From contig NZ_CP064187.1 of assembly GCF_015353075.1 (NCBI RefSeq), positions 3,036,001-3,100,000 of the forward strand: a stretch of DNA of 64,000 bases, read 5' to 3'. Made by a program: the position numbers and the translations under genes. The stretch's first letter is position 1. Each line of letters begins with the position of its first letter. Below the pieces are notes generated by a model. That model was not told where the DNA came from. It saw only the letters and a program-made list of their open reading frames with translations, and searched no databases. Origin of the DNA: Rhizobium sp. 007. Its GTDB lineage: Bacteria > Pseudomonadota > Alphaproteobacteria > Rhizobiales > Rhizobiaceae. Shown here piece after piece: positions 1 through 11,726 of this stretch.

Positions 1-147
1 CTGTCAATGCATCACGAGCCTCCGGAATCTTTTTAGTGCAAGAAACCAGAGGCTAGCACGCATCGTTGCCGGTTTTTCATGACATCCCGTTCGACAATTT
101 AACACGAGTCAAACGGGCAACATTCCAGTCCAACCGGAAGCAAGTGA

Positions 148-615
148 TCAGGCGCGTGTGTCACGTGAGACTGTTGCATCGAGATTGGCAATCTGACGCT
201 GTATCACGTGATAGCGTTGGACGGGTAACATGCCATCGTTCCGAGCCGCCTGGAGGGCTTCATTGCGGACCATGGCTTCCTCCGAACGGAGATCCCGAAC
301 TTCCGCGGGGCTGAGCAGCCCACGCCGGTGGTCAGCCACGATACGACCATCGACGGCATGGATCTCGCCGAGGACCGTGTCCAACCGGGTGTCCGAGACG
401 AAGAGGGGGATCGGATCCACAAGGGGGTCGTCGTGGTGGAACTCGTGTTGATACCAATGATCGCGATCATCCCAATGATCGCGATGGTCAAACCCGCCGG
501 CGCGCGAGTCATGTGAATCGTGGGAAGCAGAACCCGCGGGAGCGGCATAAGCGGCTGCGAGAGGGGCAGACATGAGGATGGCGGTGAGCGCCGTTGTAAC
601 GATCAAAGAGCGCAT
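148..615 (-). CDS. Small secreted His/Asp-rich protein
   Basis: 155 residues, family not recognised. Residues 1-25 form a signal peptide (MRSLIV, hydrophobic core, cleavage near AYA). Residues about 31-65 are crowded with His, Asp and Trp (SHDSHDS, DHRDHWDDRDHW, HEFHHDD), which could bind metal; that role is inference. The C-terminal half (75-155) looks alpha-helical, with regular Ala/Arg/Glu spacing. The reading frame runs much further upstream, but the start at 615 is chosen because AGGAG lies 9 bases before this ATG and the signal peptide begins there. It lies downstream of the RND operon on the same strand, separated by about 450 bases, so it is probably transcribed separately. It may be a periplasmic stress or metal-related protein. 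Confidence 0.7.
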   Translation of the reverse strand: MRSLIVTTALTAILMSAPLAAAYAAPAGSASHDSHDSRAGGFDHRDHWDDRDHWYQHEFHHDDPLVDPIPLFVSDTRLDTVLGEIHAVDGRIVADHRRGLLSPAEVRDLRSEEAMVRNEALQAARNDGMLPVQRYHVIQRQIANLDATVSRDTRA

Positions 616-1069
616 TTTTTGCATCTCCTGAAATGTGGAGGCCGACTTCTTGTCGTCCTCCTGCTGGCAGGTCGTCCAGTTCCGTCGCGTCACGGTGGTC
701 ATCCATCGCCGGCGGTTCTCGGCCTGCATAGAGCCTAGCGCCTTGCCGTCGCGAGGTGTAATTAATAAAAGATAATCTTTCCGGCACTGGACATTCCGCA
801 ATCCGGCCAACTTCGTCGCGATAACTCGCGTGCCGCAGAACGTGTCGTATATAGGCGCCGCCTTATTGCAACAAGTCGGCTGGACTAGGATCAAGTTGAC
901 GAAACTGCTGCATTGCAGTCCGGTGCGTATGGCCTTCCGCGAACCAGCATTGAACCGATACATGAACAAGATGACATCCGGTGTCAGCACTACCGTCGTG
1001 GAATTCGCGCAGGGATCCGGACGTGTTGCGCTGGAATGGCCAGGCCGCCCATCGGGCACTGGCGAAGAT
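616..1069. other. Intergenic region, no gene seen
   Basis: About 450 bases between the outer-membrane factor gene and the small secreted protein. Open frames on both strands lack ribosome binding sites and family resemblance. It presumably holds the promoter of the secreted protein on the minus strand. Confidence 0.5.
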
Positions 1070-2527
1070 CTACGACGGAACATTCGCGGGCGTTGATGGC
1101 TGCAACGACGGCAGCGCCTTCTGCGGCGTCCAACCGCCACCCAAAGCCTGAAATAGGCTGCTGACCGCCAGCAGCTTCGACAGCCGCACCTGCACCAAGG
1201 TATTCTCGGCGGTAAAGAGCGTCTGCTGCGTCTGCAATACGGTGATCTGATTGACGGTGCCGGCGCGCAACTGGGTTTCCGCTACGTCGAAGGCCCGGCG
1301 GGAACTGGTAACGACTTTGGTTTGCAACCCCTCCTGCAGGGTGAATTGCTGAAGGGCAACCAGCGCTTTTTCGACGTCGGCGAATGCCGACAGTACGGCC
1401 TTGCGATAGGCCTGCAGGTTCTCCAGCTGCACGCCCTTTGCCTGCTTGAGCTGGCTCTCCAGCAGGAAGCCATCGAAGATCGGCTGCGTCATGTTTGCAG
1501 CAAGAGTGTAGAACCAGGCCCCCGGCCCGAACAGCGACGCGAGCGCCGCACTTTGGAAGCCGGTTTGACCCGTCAACGGGATTTGCGGGAAGAACGCCGC
1601 GCGCGCCGCTTCCACACTGAAGTTGGAGGAGGCAAGCTGTGCCTCGGCCTGCCGAATATCCGGGCGCTGGTTGAGCAGTTCCGATGGCAAGCCCGGAGTG
1701 ACGCGCGGAACGGCGATTTGCGTGGTCGATCCGCCGAGCACCTTAAAATTGACAGGCGCACGCGCCACCAGCACAGCTAACGCCGCGATGTTCTGCCGCA
1801 ACGTCACCTCGAGCGGAGGAATCGATGCACGCTGCGTCGACACCAGCGCCTCCTGCTGCGACAGATCAAGTTGCGATGCTGTTCCGGCGTTGAACTGCTG
1901 CTTGATGAGACCAAGGATGCGCTCGGCCGCGCCAAGATCATGGCGGGCGATGCGCAATTGATCCTGGGCGGCCAAAATCTGGAAATAAGTGTTCGCGACC
2001 GTCACCATCGTCGTCAGCGTCACCACTTCGCGATTGTAGCGAGCGACGGTTGCACTTTCTTCGGCGGCATAGAGCGAGGCGCGGTTCTTTCCCCAAAAAT
2101 CGACCATATAACTCCCGGTGAGCCCTAGATTGAACTGCGAAGACATGCCGGCACCTCCTGGGTCACGGACCCGCTCTGCCATCGCCGTTCCGGTGACTGT
2201 CGGCAGCAGCGCAGCCCCCGAAACCCCGACCTGGGCGTCCGCTTGGGCGATCTGGGCGATGGCGGCCGCGACATCGAGATTACGGGTCTGCGCGTCCTCC
2301 ATCAGCGAAGTCAGCTCTTGGGAGCGAAAACCCCGCCACCACTCCAGCGCCGGAACGGCGGCATCGGGCGCGCGCGTCTGTTGCTCGCGATATTTGTCGG
2401 GGATATTAAGACCGAGTTCGGGATGCTCGGTGGCGAGAGTGCAGCCGGACATTCCCGTGCCTAACACAAGCGCGGCGAGAGCGGGCCTGGTGGCAAAAGA
2501 CAGCGACTTCAACGAAATGTAACGCAT
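1070..2527 (-). CDS. RND efflux outer-membrane lipoprotein, NodT/OprM family
   Basis: 485 residues, normal length for an outer-membrane efflux factor. It forms the trimeric TolC-like duct that carries substrates from the RND pump across the outer membrane. The N terminus is a lipoprotein signal ending in GMSGC, with Cys29 as the lipidated residue. Two repeated OEP segments follow, with typical family sequence (AAESATVARYNREVVTLT, LLNQRPDIRQAEAQLASSNF, LRAGTVNQITVLQTQQTLF). The gene is the last of the minus-strand operon that begins with the adaptor at 10283, 100 bases after the second permease. The gap is short enough for co-transcription. Function as the exit duct of the adjacent pump is well supported by position; the substrate is unknown. 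Confidence 0.93.
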   Translation of the reverse strand: MRYISLKSLSFATRPALAALVLGTGMSGCTLATEHPELGLNIPDKYREQQTRAPDAAVPALEWWRGFRSQELTSLMEDAQTRNLDVAAAIAQIAQADAQVGVSGAALLPTVTGTAMAERVRDPGGAGMSSQFNLGLTGSYMVDFWGKNRASLYAAEESATVARYNREVVTLTTMVTVANTYFQILAAQDQLRIARHDLGAAERILGLIKQQFNAGTASQLDLSQQEALVSTQRASIPPLEVTLRQNIAALAVLVARAPVNFKVLGGSTTQIAVPRVTPGLPSELLNQRPDIRQAEAQLASSNFSVEAARAAFFPQIPLTGQTGFQSAALASLFGPGAWFYTLAANMTQPIFDGFLLESQLKQAKGVQLENLQAYRKAVLSAFADVEKALVALQQFTLQEGLQTKVVTSSRRAFDVAETQLRAGTVNQITVLQTQQTLFTAENTLVQVRLSKLLAVSSLFQALGGGWTPQKALPSLQPSTPANVPS

Positions 2528-2627
2528 CTGGTGCCCTTCTGAGCTGTAAAAATTGAGTTGTATCCAAAGGTCTCAAATCCCCTTGAGAAGACCGCAATGC
2601 CAGCATTTTGAACCGCCCCGCACGCCA

Positions 2628-5600
2628 TCATTCGCCCGGTGGAAATGCCGAGCCGCTCGCGGACGGCGTTACGCTGGCGCGCCGACACCAAAGCCTCAAT
2701 CGGTCCACATACAGATAAATTACCGGTGTTGTATAAAGCGTCAGGATCTGGCTGAGGATGAGGCCGCCAACGATCGCGATGCCGAGCGGCCGCCGCAACT
2801 CGCTGCCCTCCCCCGTGCCGATCACAAGCGGCACCGCGCCTAGCAAGGCGGCCGCAGTCGTCATCATGATCGGCCTGAAGCGCAGCAAACAGGCTTCGTA
2901 GATCGCTTCGACGGACGTTAGCCCCCGCGTGCGCTCTGCGTCGAGCGCGAAATCGATCATCATGATCGCATTCTTCTTCACAATGCCGATCAGCAGGATG
3001 ACGCCGATCAAGGCCATGATGCTGAACTCGGTGTGGAACGCCATCAACGCCAGTAGCGCACCGACGCCCGCAGACGGCAAGGTCGAGAGAATCGTGACCG
3101 GGTGGAAGAAACTTTCGTAAAGAATGCCGAGCACGATGTAGATCGTCACCATCGCAGCCAAGATAAGATAGGGCTGATTTCTGAGCGAATCCTGGAAAAC
3201 CTTGGCGGTGCCCTGAAAGGAACCATGGATCGTCGCCGGTACGCCGATCCGGTTCATCGTCGCCTCGATCGCGGCAACGGCCATGCTCAGCGAGACATTG
3301 GGCGCAAGGTTGAACGAGATCGTGTTCGCGACCAGCAGGCCCTGATGGTTAACGGCGAGCGGAGTTGATCCTTGCGCGAAATGAGCAACGCCCGACAACG
3401 GAACCATCGGCTCTTGGTCGGTACTGACCGCCGAGCCGGTTGACGAGGCGCTGCGGCCGGTGGCGCCAATCGAATTGGTGGCGAGATTGCGTTCTTCATC
3501 CGCGGCAACCGTGTTGATCGAGGACGCTTGCCCCGCGGCCACGAAAGTACCCGCCACCGCATTGGTCGCCTGCGACCCGCCGACCGAGCCACCCGCCGCG
3601 CTGACGTAAACATCCTTCAGCGTCTCGGGATTTTGCCAAAACCGCGGCGCAACCTCCATGATGACGTGGTACTGATTGCGGGCGGCGTAGATGGTCGAGA
3701 CCTGGCGCTGCCCAAACGCGTCATAGAGCGTATTGTCGATTTGGTTGACCGTGATCCCAAGCCTGGCAGCGGTGTCCCGATCGATCACCAGGTCGGATTC
3801 GAGTCCCTTGTTCTGCTGATCGCTGTTGACGTCGGCGAGAACCGGCACGCTCTGAAGCGCGGCCGCGATCTTCGGGCTCCATTCATTGAGCTCTTCGAAC
3901 GTCGAGCCCTGCAGTGTGTACTGATACTGCGCATTGCTGGAGCGCCCGCCGGCGCGAATATCCTGCACAGCCTGCAGAAACAGCGTGGCCCCCGGCACCA
4001 CGGCGAGCTCTCGCCGCAGACGGCCAATGACCCGATCGGCGGAGATCTTGCGCTCGATGAGCGGCCGCAATGACACAAAGACATTGCCGGAGTTGGTCTG
4101 CCCGTTGCCAGTGAAGCCGACTACCGTCTCGACTGCGGGATCCTTTTTGACGATGGAGACGAATTGCGCGAGCTTCTGCTGCATCAATTGAAACGAAATG
4201 CTCTGATCTGCCTGGATCGACCCGACCAGCCGTCCGGTATCCTGCTGCGGAAAGAACCCCTTCGGGATGATATCGTAGAGATAAAAATTCAGGCCCAGGA
4301 CTGCAGCCAGGATCAGCATCACCGATCGCGGATGGCGCAACGCAACGGCAAGGGTCCGGCGGTAGCCGTTCAGCAATGCTTCAAAGTAGCGCTCGCCCGC
4401 CTGATATATCCGTCCATGCGGGCCATGATCCTTGCGGAGCAATACCGCGCACATCATAGGCGTGGTCGAAAGCGAAACCGCCAATGAGATCAGTATTGCG
4501 ACCGAGATGGTGACGGCAAATTCTCGAAACAGCCGGCCAATGATACCGCCCATCAACAGGACAGGGATGAAAACCGCAATGAGCGACACGCTCATCGACA
4601 GCACAGTGAAACCGACCTCCTTCGCGCCGACCAGCGCGGCGTCCAATCGTGACATTCCCGCCTCGATATGGCGCGTGACGTTTTCGAGCACGACAATGGC
4701 GTCGTCCACGACGAAGCCGGTCGCCACCGTGAGCGCCATCAGCGAGAGATTGTCGAGGCTGTAGCCCATGAGGTACATGGCCGCGAAGGTTGCGACCAGC
4801 GAGACCGAGACGGCCACTACAGGCACGAGGGTGGCCAGCCAGCTTCGCAGGAATGCGAACACCACCATGATCACCAGCAAGATGGCGATGATCAGCGTGC
4901 GCTCGACATCCCGTAGCGACGACCGGATGGTCGTCGAGCGGTCGACGGCGACGTCGATATCGATCGCGGGAGAAACAGAGGCGCGCAGCTGTGGCAGCTG
5001 CGCCTTCACGCGGTCGACGATGCCGATGATGTTGGCGCCGGGTTGCCTGAATAGAGTTACCAGGATGGACGGCTTGCCGTTGGCGAGGCCGTCGTTTCGG
5101 AGATTCTCGACTGAGTCCGTAACTTCGCCGACGTCCGCAAGGCGCACCGCGGCCCCGTTGCGGTAGGCAATGATCAGCGACTTGTAATCCTCCGATCGGA
5201 TGGCCTGATCGTTGGCATAAATCTGATATCGCTGCGGCCCGACATCGATTGCACCTTTTGGGCTGTGCGCATTGGCGCTAGCGAGCGCCGCGCGCACGTC
5301 CTCCAGACCGATGCCGTATTTGTAGAGCGCCTGAGGAATGAGTTCGACTCTGACCGCGGGCAGCGAACCCCCGCCTACGATGACCTCGCCTACCCCCTCG
5401 ACCTGGGACAGCTTCTGCGCCAAGACCGTGGAGGCGGCATCATAGAGCATGCCGCGCCTCAGAGTATCGGATGTTAGGCTCAGGATCAGGATCGGGGCGT
5501 CTGCCGGGTTGACCTTGCGGTAGGTGGGATTGGCGCGCAGGCTCACCGGCAAATCGGCGCGCGCCGCGTTGATGGCAGCCTGAACGTCGCGTGCGGCGCC

Positions 5601-5906
5601 ATTAATGTCCCGATTGAGGCCGAACTGCAGATTGATGCGCGTGGAGCCCACCGAGCTCGATGAGGTCATTTCGGTAACATCGGCAATTTGACCGAGATGC
5701 CGCTCTAGCGGACTGGCGACCGTGGTTGCCACGTCCTGAGGGCTCCCGCCGGGCAATATTGCCTGCACCGAAATGGTCGGGAAATCGACGTCCGGCAACG
5801 GCGATACCGGCAGCTTGAGAAATGCGATGGCTCCCGCAACCGCTAATCCTAATGTCAGAAGCGTCGTGGCTACGGGCCGGCGAATGAAGGGGGTCGACAG
5901 GCTCAC
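2628..5906 (-). CDS. RND efflux permease (MdtC-like, second permease)
   Basis: 1092 residues, an inner-membrane proton/drug antiporter of the AcrB/MdtC type. TM4 carries the paired aspartates of the proton relay ([13 protein letters not shown], near residue 400). TM10 carries the conserved lysine ([16 protein letters not shown], near residue 985). The protein is about 60 residues longer than its partner, owing to an Ala/Gly/Ser/Thr-rich insertion at about residues 765-828 in the second periplasmic porter region ([20 protein letters not shown] and following). It starts 4 bases after the stop of the first permease, so the two are translationally linked and probably form a heterotrimer, as MdtB and MdtC do. 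Family assignment is secure; substrate specificity is not readable. Confidence 0.95.
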   Translation of the reverse strand: MSLSTPFIRRPVATTLLTLGLAVAGAIAFLKLPVSPLPDVDFPTISVQAILPGGSPQDVATTVASPLERHLGQIADVTEMTSSSSVGSTRINLQFGLNRDINGAARDVQAAINAARADLPVSLRANPTYRKVNPADAPILILSLTSDTLRRGMLYDAASTVLAQKLSQVEGVGEVIVGGGSLPAVRVELIPQALYKYGIGLEDVRAALASANAHSPKGAIDVGPQRYQIYANDQAIRSEDYKSLIIAYRNGAAVRLADVGEVTDSVENLRNDGLANGKPSILVTLFRQPGANIIGIVDRVKAQLPQLRASVSPAIDIDVAVDRSTTIRSSLRDVERTLIIAILLVIMVVFAFLRSWLATLVPVVAVSVSLVATFAAMYLMGYSLDNLSLMALTVATGFVVDDAIVVLENVTRHIEAGMSRLDAALVGAKEVGFTVLSMSVSLIAVFIPVLLMGGIIGRLFREFAVTISVAILISLAVSLSTTPMMCAVLLRKDHGPHGRIYQAGERYFEALLNGYRRTLAVALRHPRSVMLILAAVLGLNFYLYDIIPKGFFPQQDTGRLVGSIQADQSISFQLMQQKLAQFVSIVKKDPAVETVVGFTGNGQTNSGNVFVSLRPLIERKISADRVIGRLRRELAVVPGATLFLQAVQDIRAGGRSSNAQYQYTLQGSTFEELNEWSPKIAAALQSVPVLADVNSDQQNKGLESDLVIDRDTAARLGITVNQIDNTLYDAFGQRQVSTIYAARNQYHVIMEVAPRFWQNPETLKDVYVSAAGGSVGGSQATNAVAGTFVAAGQASSINTVAADEERNLATNSIGATGRSASSTGSAVSTDQEPMVPLSGVAHFAQGSTPLAVNHQGLLVANTISFNLAPNVSLSMAVAAIEATMNRIGVPATIHGSFQGTAKVFQDSLRNQPYLILAAMVTIYIVLGILYESFFHPVTILSTLPSAGVGALLALMAFHTEFSIMALIGVILLIGIVKKNAIMMIDFALDAERTRGLTSVEAIYEACLLRFRPIMMTTAAALLGAVPLVIGTGEGSELRRPLGIAIVGGLILSQILTLYTTPVIYLYVDRLRLWCRRASVTPSASGSAFPPGE

Positions 5907-5910
5907 GTCC

Positions 5911-8900
5911 TCAGTTCCCCTCGCCCGCCCGGCCCATCTCGGCCGACGGCGCGGAAAAGCGCGCTGCGAGCCGGTCGAACCAGAGATAGATTACCGGCGT
6001 CGTGAACAGCGTCAGCAACTGGCTGACCAGCAGACCACCGACAATGGTGATGCCGAGCGGATGCCGCAGTTCGGAGCCTGCGCCTGGCCCCAGTATCAGC
6101 GGCAACGCGCCGAGCACCGCAGCCAGTGTAGTCATGAGGATCGGACGGAACCGCAGCAGGCACGCCTGATGGATCGCTTCTCGCGGAGATTTGCCCTCGT
6201 TGCGCTCGGCATTGAGCGCAAAGTCGATCATCATGATGGCATTCTTCTTCACGATGCCGATCAGCAGGATGACGCCGATGATCGCGACGATCGTCAGATC
6301 GTCGCCCGCGGCCATCAGCGCCAGTAGCGCGCCTATGCCGGCCGACGGTAATGTTGACAGAATGGTCAAGGGGTGGATGAAGCTCTCATAGAGCACACCC
6401 AGCACGATGTACACGGTGACAATTGCGGCGAGGATCAGCAAAAGTTGATTGGATAAAGACGCCTGGAACGCCTGCGCTGCACCCTGGAAGCTGCTGATCA
6501 CGCTCTGCGGCAGACCGATGTCCGCTTGCGCCTGCTTGATCGCGGTCATGGCCTCACCGAGCGAGGCGCCCGGCGCCAGGTTGAAGGATATGGTGGATGC
6601 CGGAAACTGTCCGAGATGCGACACCTGCAGCGGCGCTGTTTCCTCGCGCATCGTGGCGACGACGGACAGCGGCACTAGCGCAGTGCCGACGGAGGATGGA
6701 AGATAAATTGCCGATAGCGACTGCAGCGATCTCTGCTGGGAGGGATCCGCCTCGAGGATAACGCGATACTGATTGGAGTTGGTGAAGATCGTGGAGACGA
6801 TGCGCTGGCCGTATGAATCGTAAAGTGCGTTGTCGATCGTCGCCGGCGTAATGCCAAACCGCGCCGCCTGATCGCGGTCGACGTCGACGAAGACGGACAG
6901 GCCATGCTCGGAGGCATCGCTGGTGACGTCCGCCAGTTCCGGGAGTTGGCGCAGCCTTTCGACTAACTTCGGCGTCCATTGGGCGAGCTGCGCCGAATCA
7001 GCATCCTGAAGAATGAACTGATACTGCGTACGGCTGACCGTTCCCTCGATGGTCAAATCCTGAACCGGCTGCATATAAAGCGTGATGCCACCCAGCGATC
7101 CGGTGCTGCTCTTCAAGCGCTGCATGACGGTCGTGATATCGGACTTACGCTGATCGCGCGGTTTCAGATTGATCAGAATTCGGCCGTTGTTGGCGGTGGT
7201 GTTTGTGCCGTCGACGCCGATAAACGAGGACAAGCTCTCAACATCCGGATCCTGGAGGATCACGCCAGCGAGCTGCTGCTGCCGCTCCGCCATGGTGGCA
7301 TAGGACACCGACTGCGGAGCCTCAGAAATCGCCTGAATGACTCCAGTGTCCTGCAGCGGAAAGAATCCCTTGGCAATGACGACATACAGCAGACCCGTCA
7401 GTGCGAATGTCGCCAATGCCACCAACAGGACGAAGGTCTGGCGGTCGAGCATCCAGTTGAGCACGCGGCCGTAGGTCGCGATGATGCCGCCAAACGCCCG
7501 ACGGCTATAGCGCTGGAACGCATTCTCGTGGGCCTCGCCTGCGTGCTTCAACAATTTGGCGCAGGCCATCGGCACAAGCGTGAGCGAGACCACCGCGGAA
7601 ATGAGAATCGTGACCGACAGGGTGACGGCGAACTCCCGGAACAGCCGGCCGACCACGTCACCCATGAACAACAGCGGAATCAGTACCGCTATCAGGGATA
7701 CCGTGAGCGAGATGATGGTGAAGCCGATCTGCTCGGAGCCGCGAAGCGCGGCCTGCAGCGGCGGGACGCCGTCCTCGACGTAGCGGGAGATGTTCTCGAT
7801 CACCACGATGGCGTCATCGACCACGAAACCGGTGGCGATTGTGAGAGCCATCAGGGACAGATTGTTCAGGGTGAATCCGAACAGGTACATGCAGCCGAGC
7901 GTCCCGACCAGCGACAGCGGGACCGATAGGCTCGGGATCAGGGTTGCGCGCGCGCTGCGCAGGAACGCGAAGATCACCAGCACCACCAGGATGACGGCGA
8001 GCACCAGTTCGTATTCCACGTCCTGCACAGAGGCGCGGATGGTGGTCGTTCTGTCGGTGAGAACGGTAACATCGACCGCGGCAGGCAGAGTGGCCTGCAG
8101 TTGTGGCAACAGCGCCTTGATCCCGTCGACCACGGAAATGACGTTGGCGCCGGGCTGTCGCTGAATGTTCAGGATAATGGCGGGCGTCTTGTTCATCCAG
8201 GCGCCGAGCTTGTCGTTCTGGGGGCCGTCGACGACGTCGCCGATATCGCTTAATCGGACCGGCGAGCCGTTCTTGTAGGCGATGACGAGCGACTTGTAGT
8301 CGGCGGCATTCCGGATCTGATCATTGGCATTGATGGTGTAGGCGCGCATCGGCCCATCGAAATTTCCCTTCGGCGAATTGGAATTGGCGTTGCCGAGGGT
8401 CGTGCGCAGGTCGTCGATGTTGAGGCCGTAGGCCGCGAGTTTGCGGATATCGGCCCGGACGCGTACCGCCGGCCGCTGGCCACCGCTGATGTTGACAAGT
8501 CCGACGCCGGGAAGCTGGGAGATCTTCTGCGCCAGACGGGTGTCGACGAAGTCCTCCACCTGCGTGAGCGGCATCGTGGCAGACGTCAACCCAAGTGTCA
8601 GAATCGGCGCATCGGCGGGATTCACTTTGGCATAGATCGGCGGCGCTGGCAGATCTGCGGGCAATAGATTGCCTGCCGCATTGATAGCGGCCTGCACCTC
8701 CTGTTCAGCGACATCGAGCGAAATACTCAAGCCAAACTGGAGTGTGATGACCGATGCCCCGGCCGAACTTACCGAACTCATCTCGTTGAGGTTGGGCATC
8801 TGCCCCAACTGCACCTCCAGGGGGGCGGTGACTGACGATGTCATCACATCTGGGCTTGCGCCAGGATAGAAGGTCTGCACCTGGATGGTTGGATAGTCCA

Positions 8901-9018
8901 CTTCCGGCAACGCTGCGACTGGCAAGAATCGAAATGCGACCATGCCGGATAGCATGACTGCGATCATCAGCAGCGTGGTTGCTACCGGCCGCAGTATGAA
9001 CGGCTGCGACGGATTCAT
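5911..9018 (-). CDS. RND efflux permease (MdtB-like, first permease)
   Basis: 1035 residues, the usual length for an AcrB/MdtB pump. Hallmarks are the N terminus ([19 protein letters not shown]), the TM4 pair of aspartates ([13 protein letters not shown]) and the TM10 motif ([20 protein letters not shown]). It is an inner-membrane antiporter that captures substrates from the periplasm and the membrane outer leaflet. Its start codon overlaps the adaptor's stop by 4 bases, and the next permease follows after 4 bases, so adaptor, first permease and second permease form one tightly coupled unit. Two different permeases in a row is the MdtABC arrangement. By analogy with MdtABC, bile-salt-like or aromatic antibiotic substrates are possible, but this is not shown here. 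Confidence 0.95.
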   Translation of the reverse strand: MNPSQPFILRPVATTLLMIAVMLSGMVAFRFLPVAALPEVDYPTIQVQTFYPGASPDVMTSSVTAPLEVQLGQMPNLNEMSSVSSAGASVITLQFGLSISLDVAEQEVQAAINAAGNLLPADLPAPPIYAKVNPADAPILTLGLTSATMPLTQVEDFVDTRLAQKISQLPGVGLVNISGGQRPAVRVRADIRKLAAYGLNIDDLRTTLGNANSNSPKGNFDGPMRAYTINANDQIRNAADYKSLVIAYKNGSPVRLSDIGDVVDGPQNDKLGAWMNKTPAIILNIQRQPGANVISVVDGIKALLPQLQATLPAAVDVTVLTDRTTTIRASVQDVEYELVLAVILVVLVIFAFLRSARATLIPSLSVPLSLVGTLGCMYLFGFTLNNLSLMALTIATGFVVDDAIVVIENISRYVEDGVPPLQAALRGSEQIGFTIISLTVSLIAVLIPLLFMGDVVGRLFREFAVTLSVTILISAVVSLTLVPMACAKLLKHAGEAHENAFQRYSRRAFGGIIATYGRVLNWMLDRQTFVLLVALATFALTGLLYVVIAKGFFPLQDTGVIQAISEAPQSVSYATMAERQQQLAGVILQDPDVESLSSFIGVDGTNTTANNGRILINLKPRDQRKSDITTVMQRLKSSTGSLGGITLYMQPVQDLTIEGTVSRTQYQFILQDADSAQLAQWTPKLVERLRQLPELADVTSDASEHGLSVFVDVDRDQAARFGITPATIDNALYDSYGQRIVSTIFTNSNQYRVILEADPSQQRSLQSLSAIYLPSSVGTALVPLSVVATMREETAPLQVSHLGQFPASTISFNLAPGASLGEAMTAIKQAQADIGLPQSVISSFQGAAQAFQASLSNQLLLILAAIVTVYIVLGVLYESFIHPLTILSTLPSAGIGALLALMAAGDDLTIVAIIGVILLIGIVKKNAIMMIDFALNAERNEGKSPREAIHQACLLRFRPILMTTLAAVLGALPLILGPGAGSELRHPLGITIVGGLLVSQLLTLFTTPVIYLWFDRLAARFSAPSAEMGRAGEGN

Positions 9019-10283
9019 TGCTTTTTTCCGCTTTCCGAGCGCTTCTTGCCGTCGGACCCGTCGTGGTCGGGCGACTTGCTGACATCGGCTTCCGTTCGCA
9101 CGTTGATTCTGGCGCCGTCGCGCAGCTTGTCGGCACCGTCGACCACGATTCGGTCGCCCGGTGCCAGTCCAGATAGGACCTCGATATGGTCACCGTCCGT
9201 CACCCCAAGACTGACCTTGCGGACCGACACGGTGTTGTCCGCATTGATGAGATAAACGTAAGGTCCGGGAACACCGCGCAGAACGCCTGCGGTCGGCACT
9301 ACAACAACGTCCTTGTGAGTGTCGACCAGCAGTCGGATGTTCACGAACTGGTTCGGATACAGGTTTCTGGTATCGTTAGGGAATTGCGCCCGCAGCTTGA
9401 TCGTCCCAGTGGTGGGATCGATCTGGCTATCAAAGGTTTGCAGGATGCCATCGGCGAGACTGTTGGCGCCGCTGCGATCATAGGCGGTCGCGGGCAGCGT
9501 CGCGCCGGCCTCCAGCCGCTTGGAAATCGCCTGCAGATTGTCCTCGGGCAACGTGAACAGCACGCTGATAGGCTGCAGCTGAGTGATGACAACGAGGCCG
9601 TTAGGATCGCCCGGCGTGACATAGTTGCCCTGATCCACCTGGCGCAGTCCAACTCGGCCATCGAGCGGCGACAGGATCTGGCAATATTGCAGATTCACTT
9701 CGGCGGCCTTGACCGCGGCGCGGTCGGCTTCCACCGTACCTTGGTCCTGCGCTACCAAGGCCACCTGGGTGTCCAGCGTTTGGTGCGGAATGGCGTTCTG
9801 CGCCGCCAAACCTCGATAGCGGGTAAGATCGACCTGCGCACCATTCAGCAGTGCTTCGTCGCGCGTCAGATTTCCGGTTGCCTGTGCGAGGGCGGCCTCG
9901 TAGGGCCGCGGATCGATTTCCGCGAGCAGATCGCCTTTCTTGACTTCCTGCCCTTCCTTGAAATCGATCTTCATCAAATAGCCACTGCTCTGAGCTTTGA
10001 CGGTGACCGTCGCAAGCGAGGTGACCGCGCCAAGCGCGTTGAGATTGATGGCGATGTCGCTCCTGCCGACAACTTCGGGGACGATCGACATCGCCCCGGC
10101 CGTGCGCCTATTGCTCGCCGGCTCCGGCTCACCACCTTGCCGGGTCCACCAGACCAGCGCTCCGATCAGCAGCAGCGCCACCAGAACGGTGAGCGACGTC
10201 GCGCGTTTGCGTAATTTTTGCGCCATGGTCTGTGGCGCTCCGGGAAACTCTGCCTCCTTGAGATGCTTCAACGACTGGTCCAT
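9015..10283 (-). CDS. RND periplasmic adaptor (MdtA-like)
   Basis: 422 residues, a membrane-fusion protein linking the RND permeases to the outer-membrane duct. There is a single N-terminal membrane anchor (residues about 28-46, [17 protein letters not shown]). Then come the beta-barrel/lipoyl half ([36 protein letters not shown]), a coiled-coil hairpin (about 130-200), the second lipoyl half ([21 protein letters not shown]), and a beta-barrel and membrane-proximal domain. The C-terminal 25 residues are charged ([20 protein letters not shown]). It is the first gene of the operon and overlaps the next by 4 bases. The promoter should lie in the long gap to its right, which also separates it from the divergently oriented second RND operon. 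Confidence 0.94.
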   Translation of the reverse strand: MDQSLKHLKEAEFPGAPQTMAQKLRKRATSLTVLVALLLIGALVWWTRQGGEPEPASNRRTAGAMSIVPEVVGRSDIAINLNALGAVTSLATVTVKAQSSGYLMKIDFKEGQEVKKGDLLAEIDPRPYEAALAQATGNLTRDEALLNGAQVDLTRYRGLAAQNAIPHQTLDTQVALVAQDQGTVEADRAAVKAAEVNLQYCQILSPLDGRVGLRQVDQGNYVTPGDPNGLVVITQLQPISVLFTLPEDNLQAISKRLEAGATLPATAYDRSGANSLADGILQTFDSQIDPTTGTIKLRAQFPNDTRNLYPNQFVNIRLLVDTHKDVVVVPTAGVLRGVPGPYVYLINADNTVSVRKVSLGVTDGDHIEVLSGLAPGDRIVVDGADKLRDGARINVRTEADVSKSPDHDGSDGKKRSESGKKQ

Positions 10284-11726
10284 AACTCACCATCGATCTC
10301 ATCGTCGGCCGACTTGAAGCGCGGCGCTTTCGAACCATTTGCTTATTGCTCCACCGATTGATCGCACCGGGGACATTTGTAGAGGAACCGTTCCGCGATA
10401 AGAAAGCTTTCGTGACGGCCATCGCATCCCTGCGCTCGGAGTGTGTCCGAAGATGATGCGATGCATTATTTGAGCATTAGTGGCGCGGCGTGTCCCGTTA
10501 ATAATCGGTAAGCCTCGCTCGGAGGGTTCGGAGATCCCGACGAGCGGTTATTGAAAAACGAGACAATGTTTGAGGCAACTAGCCTGAGCCTAGTAACGCT
10601 CGCGCTGACTCAACGAGGGATGAACCGCACCGGGCGCCGTTTCAACGAGCTTCTGAAGGCGCGACTGAGTCCGTCAGACGCCGCACCAATGCGATACTTC
10701 CACATCGCGAGGCGGCGCTCCGCCGATACCGCGCTCGAGAACGTCAATATACCGGTGCGGGCAGGACAGATGAGATGGCGAACTCAAAAAGATTATTGCG
10801 CAAGTTCTATCAACAATCGATCGCCCACCAAGACCATGAAAAAACTGTAACTTGTCTCTGATCTCATTGAGAGCGAGACTTCTCTCGCGCTGGATCGATG
10901 AGGTGATGGATATGTCAGACTTGGAGTTGCTAGTCAGACGCCGGATGCAGCAAGTATGCGCCAAAGGAACATCCGCAGTGCAAATACCCGGATCGTGCAA
11001 GAAACCTTCAACAGCATGGACGTCGCCCAATCTAACGCCCCCCACACGGCTTCTCGCAGTCGAGAGCAAAGAGCAGGTTGAGGTTAAACGCAGGCCCAGC
11101 TCGTGAATGTATTTCGACCTGCGGCCGGAAATCGCGTTGATGACAGATGTCGTCTCAGCGCGGGCTTCAATAGCTGCCCCATGCCTTCGAGGTTGTCATG
11201 CCAACCGCCATCAATCCCCACTCCGCTATTGTCCTCATCGCCGGCGGCAGCTCCGTCATAGTCAACGGTCGCAGCCGGGTAGAAGCTCGACCGCGCCGAG
11301 CACGATCACCCCTGCCTTCAGACATTCGTCAACGACATAGGCGGGCCCAAAGAACGAGACGTACCGGCCGTCTTCATCCGCTGGAGGACTTTGGCTCCAA
11401 CGTCCTCATCAAGCACGCGGGCATCCAGCACCGCATCTCTCTGGCGGAGGGCAACGCCCTAGTTGGTGCACCTCAACCACTTGCTTGTGCCAATCATCCT
11501 TACCCACGCACGGCCGAGCATGATCGTCGATGGGTGCGCACATTCCGCGGCCGATTGCCCTATCTGCTGCGCCTGCAAAAAGGCGCCTCTGACCCGTGAG
11601 ATCGCTGTGGTGCCGAAAGCCGATGCCAGCCGTTGCGGCGGCCCGGCGAAAGGCGGGCACCAAAGCTTCTTCCCCGTGCCGACCAAAAGATATCCGTTGT
11701 CCAACAGCCTAAAGGTAGGCTTTGCC
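10284..11726. other. Long divergent intergenic region between two efflux operons
   Basis: About 1.44 kb between the divergently transcribed RND operons. It should contain both promoters. Open frames here have atypical composition and no clear ribosome sites or family match, except the short minus-strand stretch at 11262-11405 listed separately. No regulator gene of TetR, MarR or two-component type is present, although such a regulator often sits in this position. Confidence 0.5.
11262..11405 (-). pseudogene. Short coding-like remnant, family unknown
   Basis: A 47-codon minus-strand open stretch with protein-like composition (ADEDGRYVSFFGPAYVVDEC, then LKAGVIVLGAVELLPGCDR before a stop). It has stop codons immediately upstream and no credible start or ribosome binding site, so it looks like the end of a decayed gene. 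I do not recognise the family. Confidence 0.25.

Noticed and set aside
6979..7929. 316-codon plus-strand open frame
   Set aside because: It is the mirror of an RND permease gene, with no family resemblance.
11198..11599. Plus-strand frame with GGSSVIVNGRS resembling a PAAR repeat
   Set aside because: Only one short similarity, no PAAR histidine/cysteine pattern and no secretion genes nearby; treated as chance.
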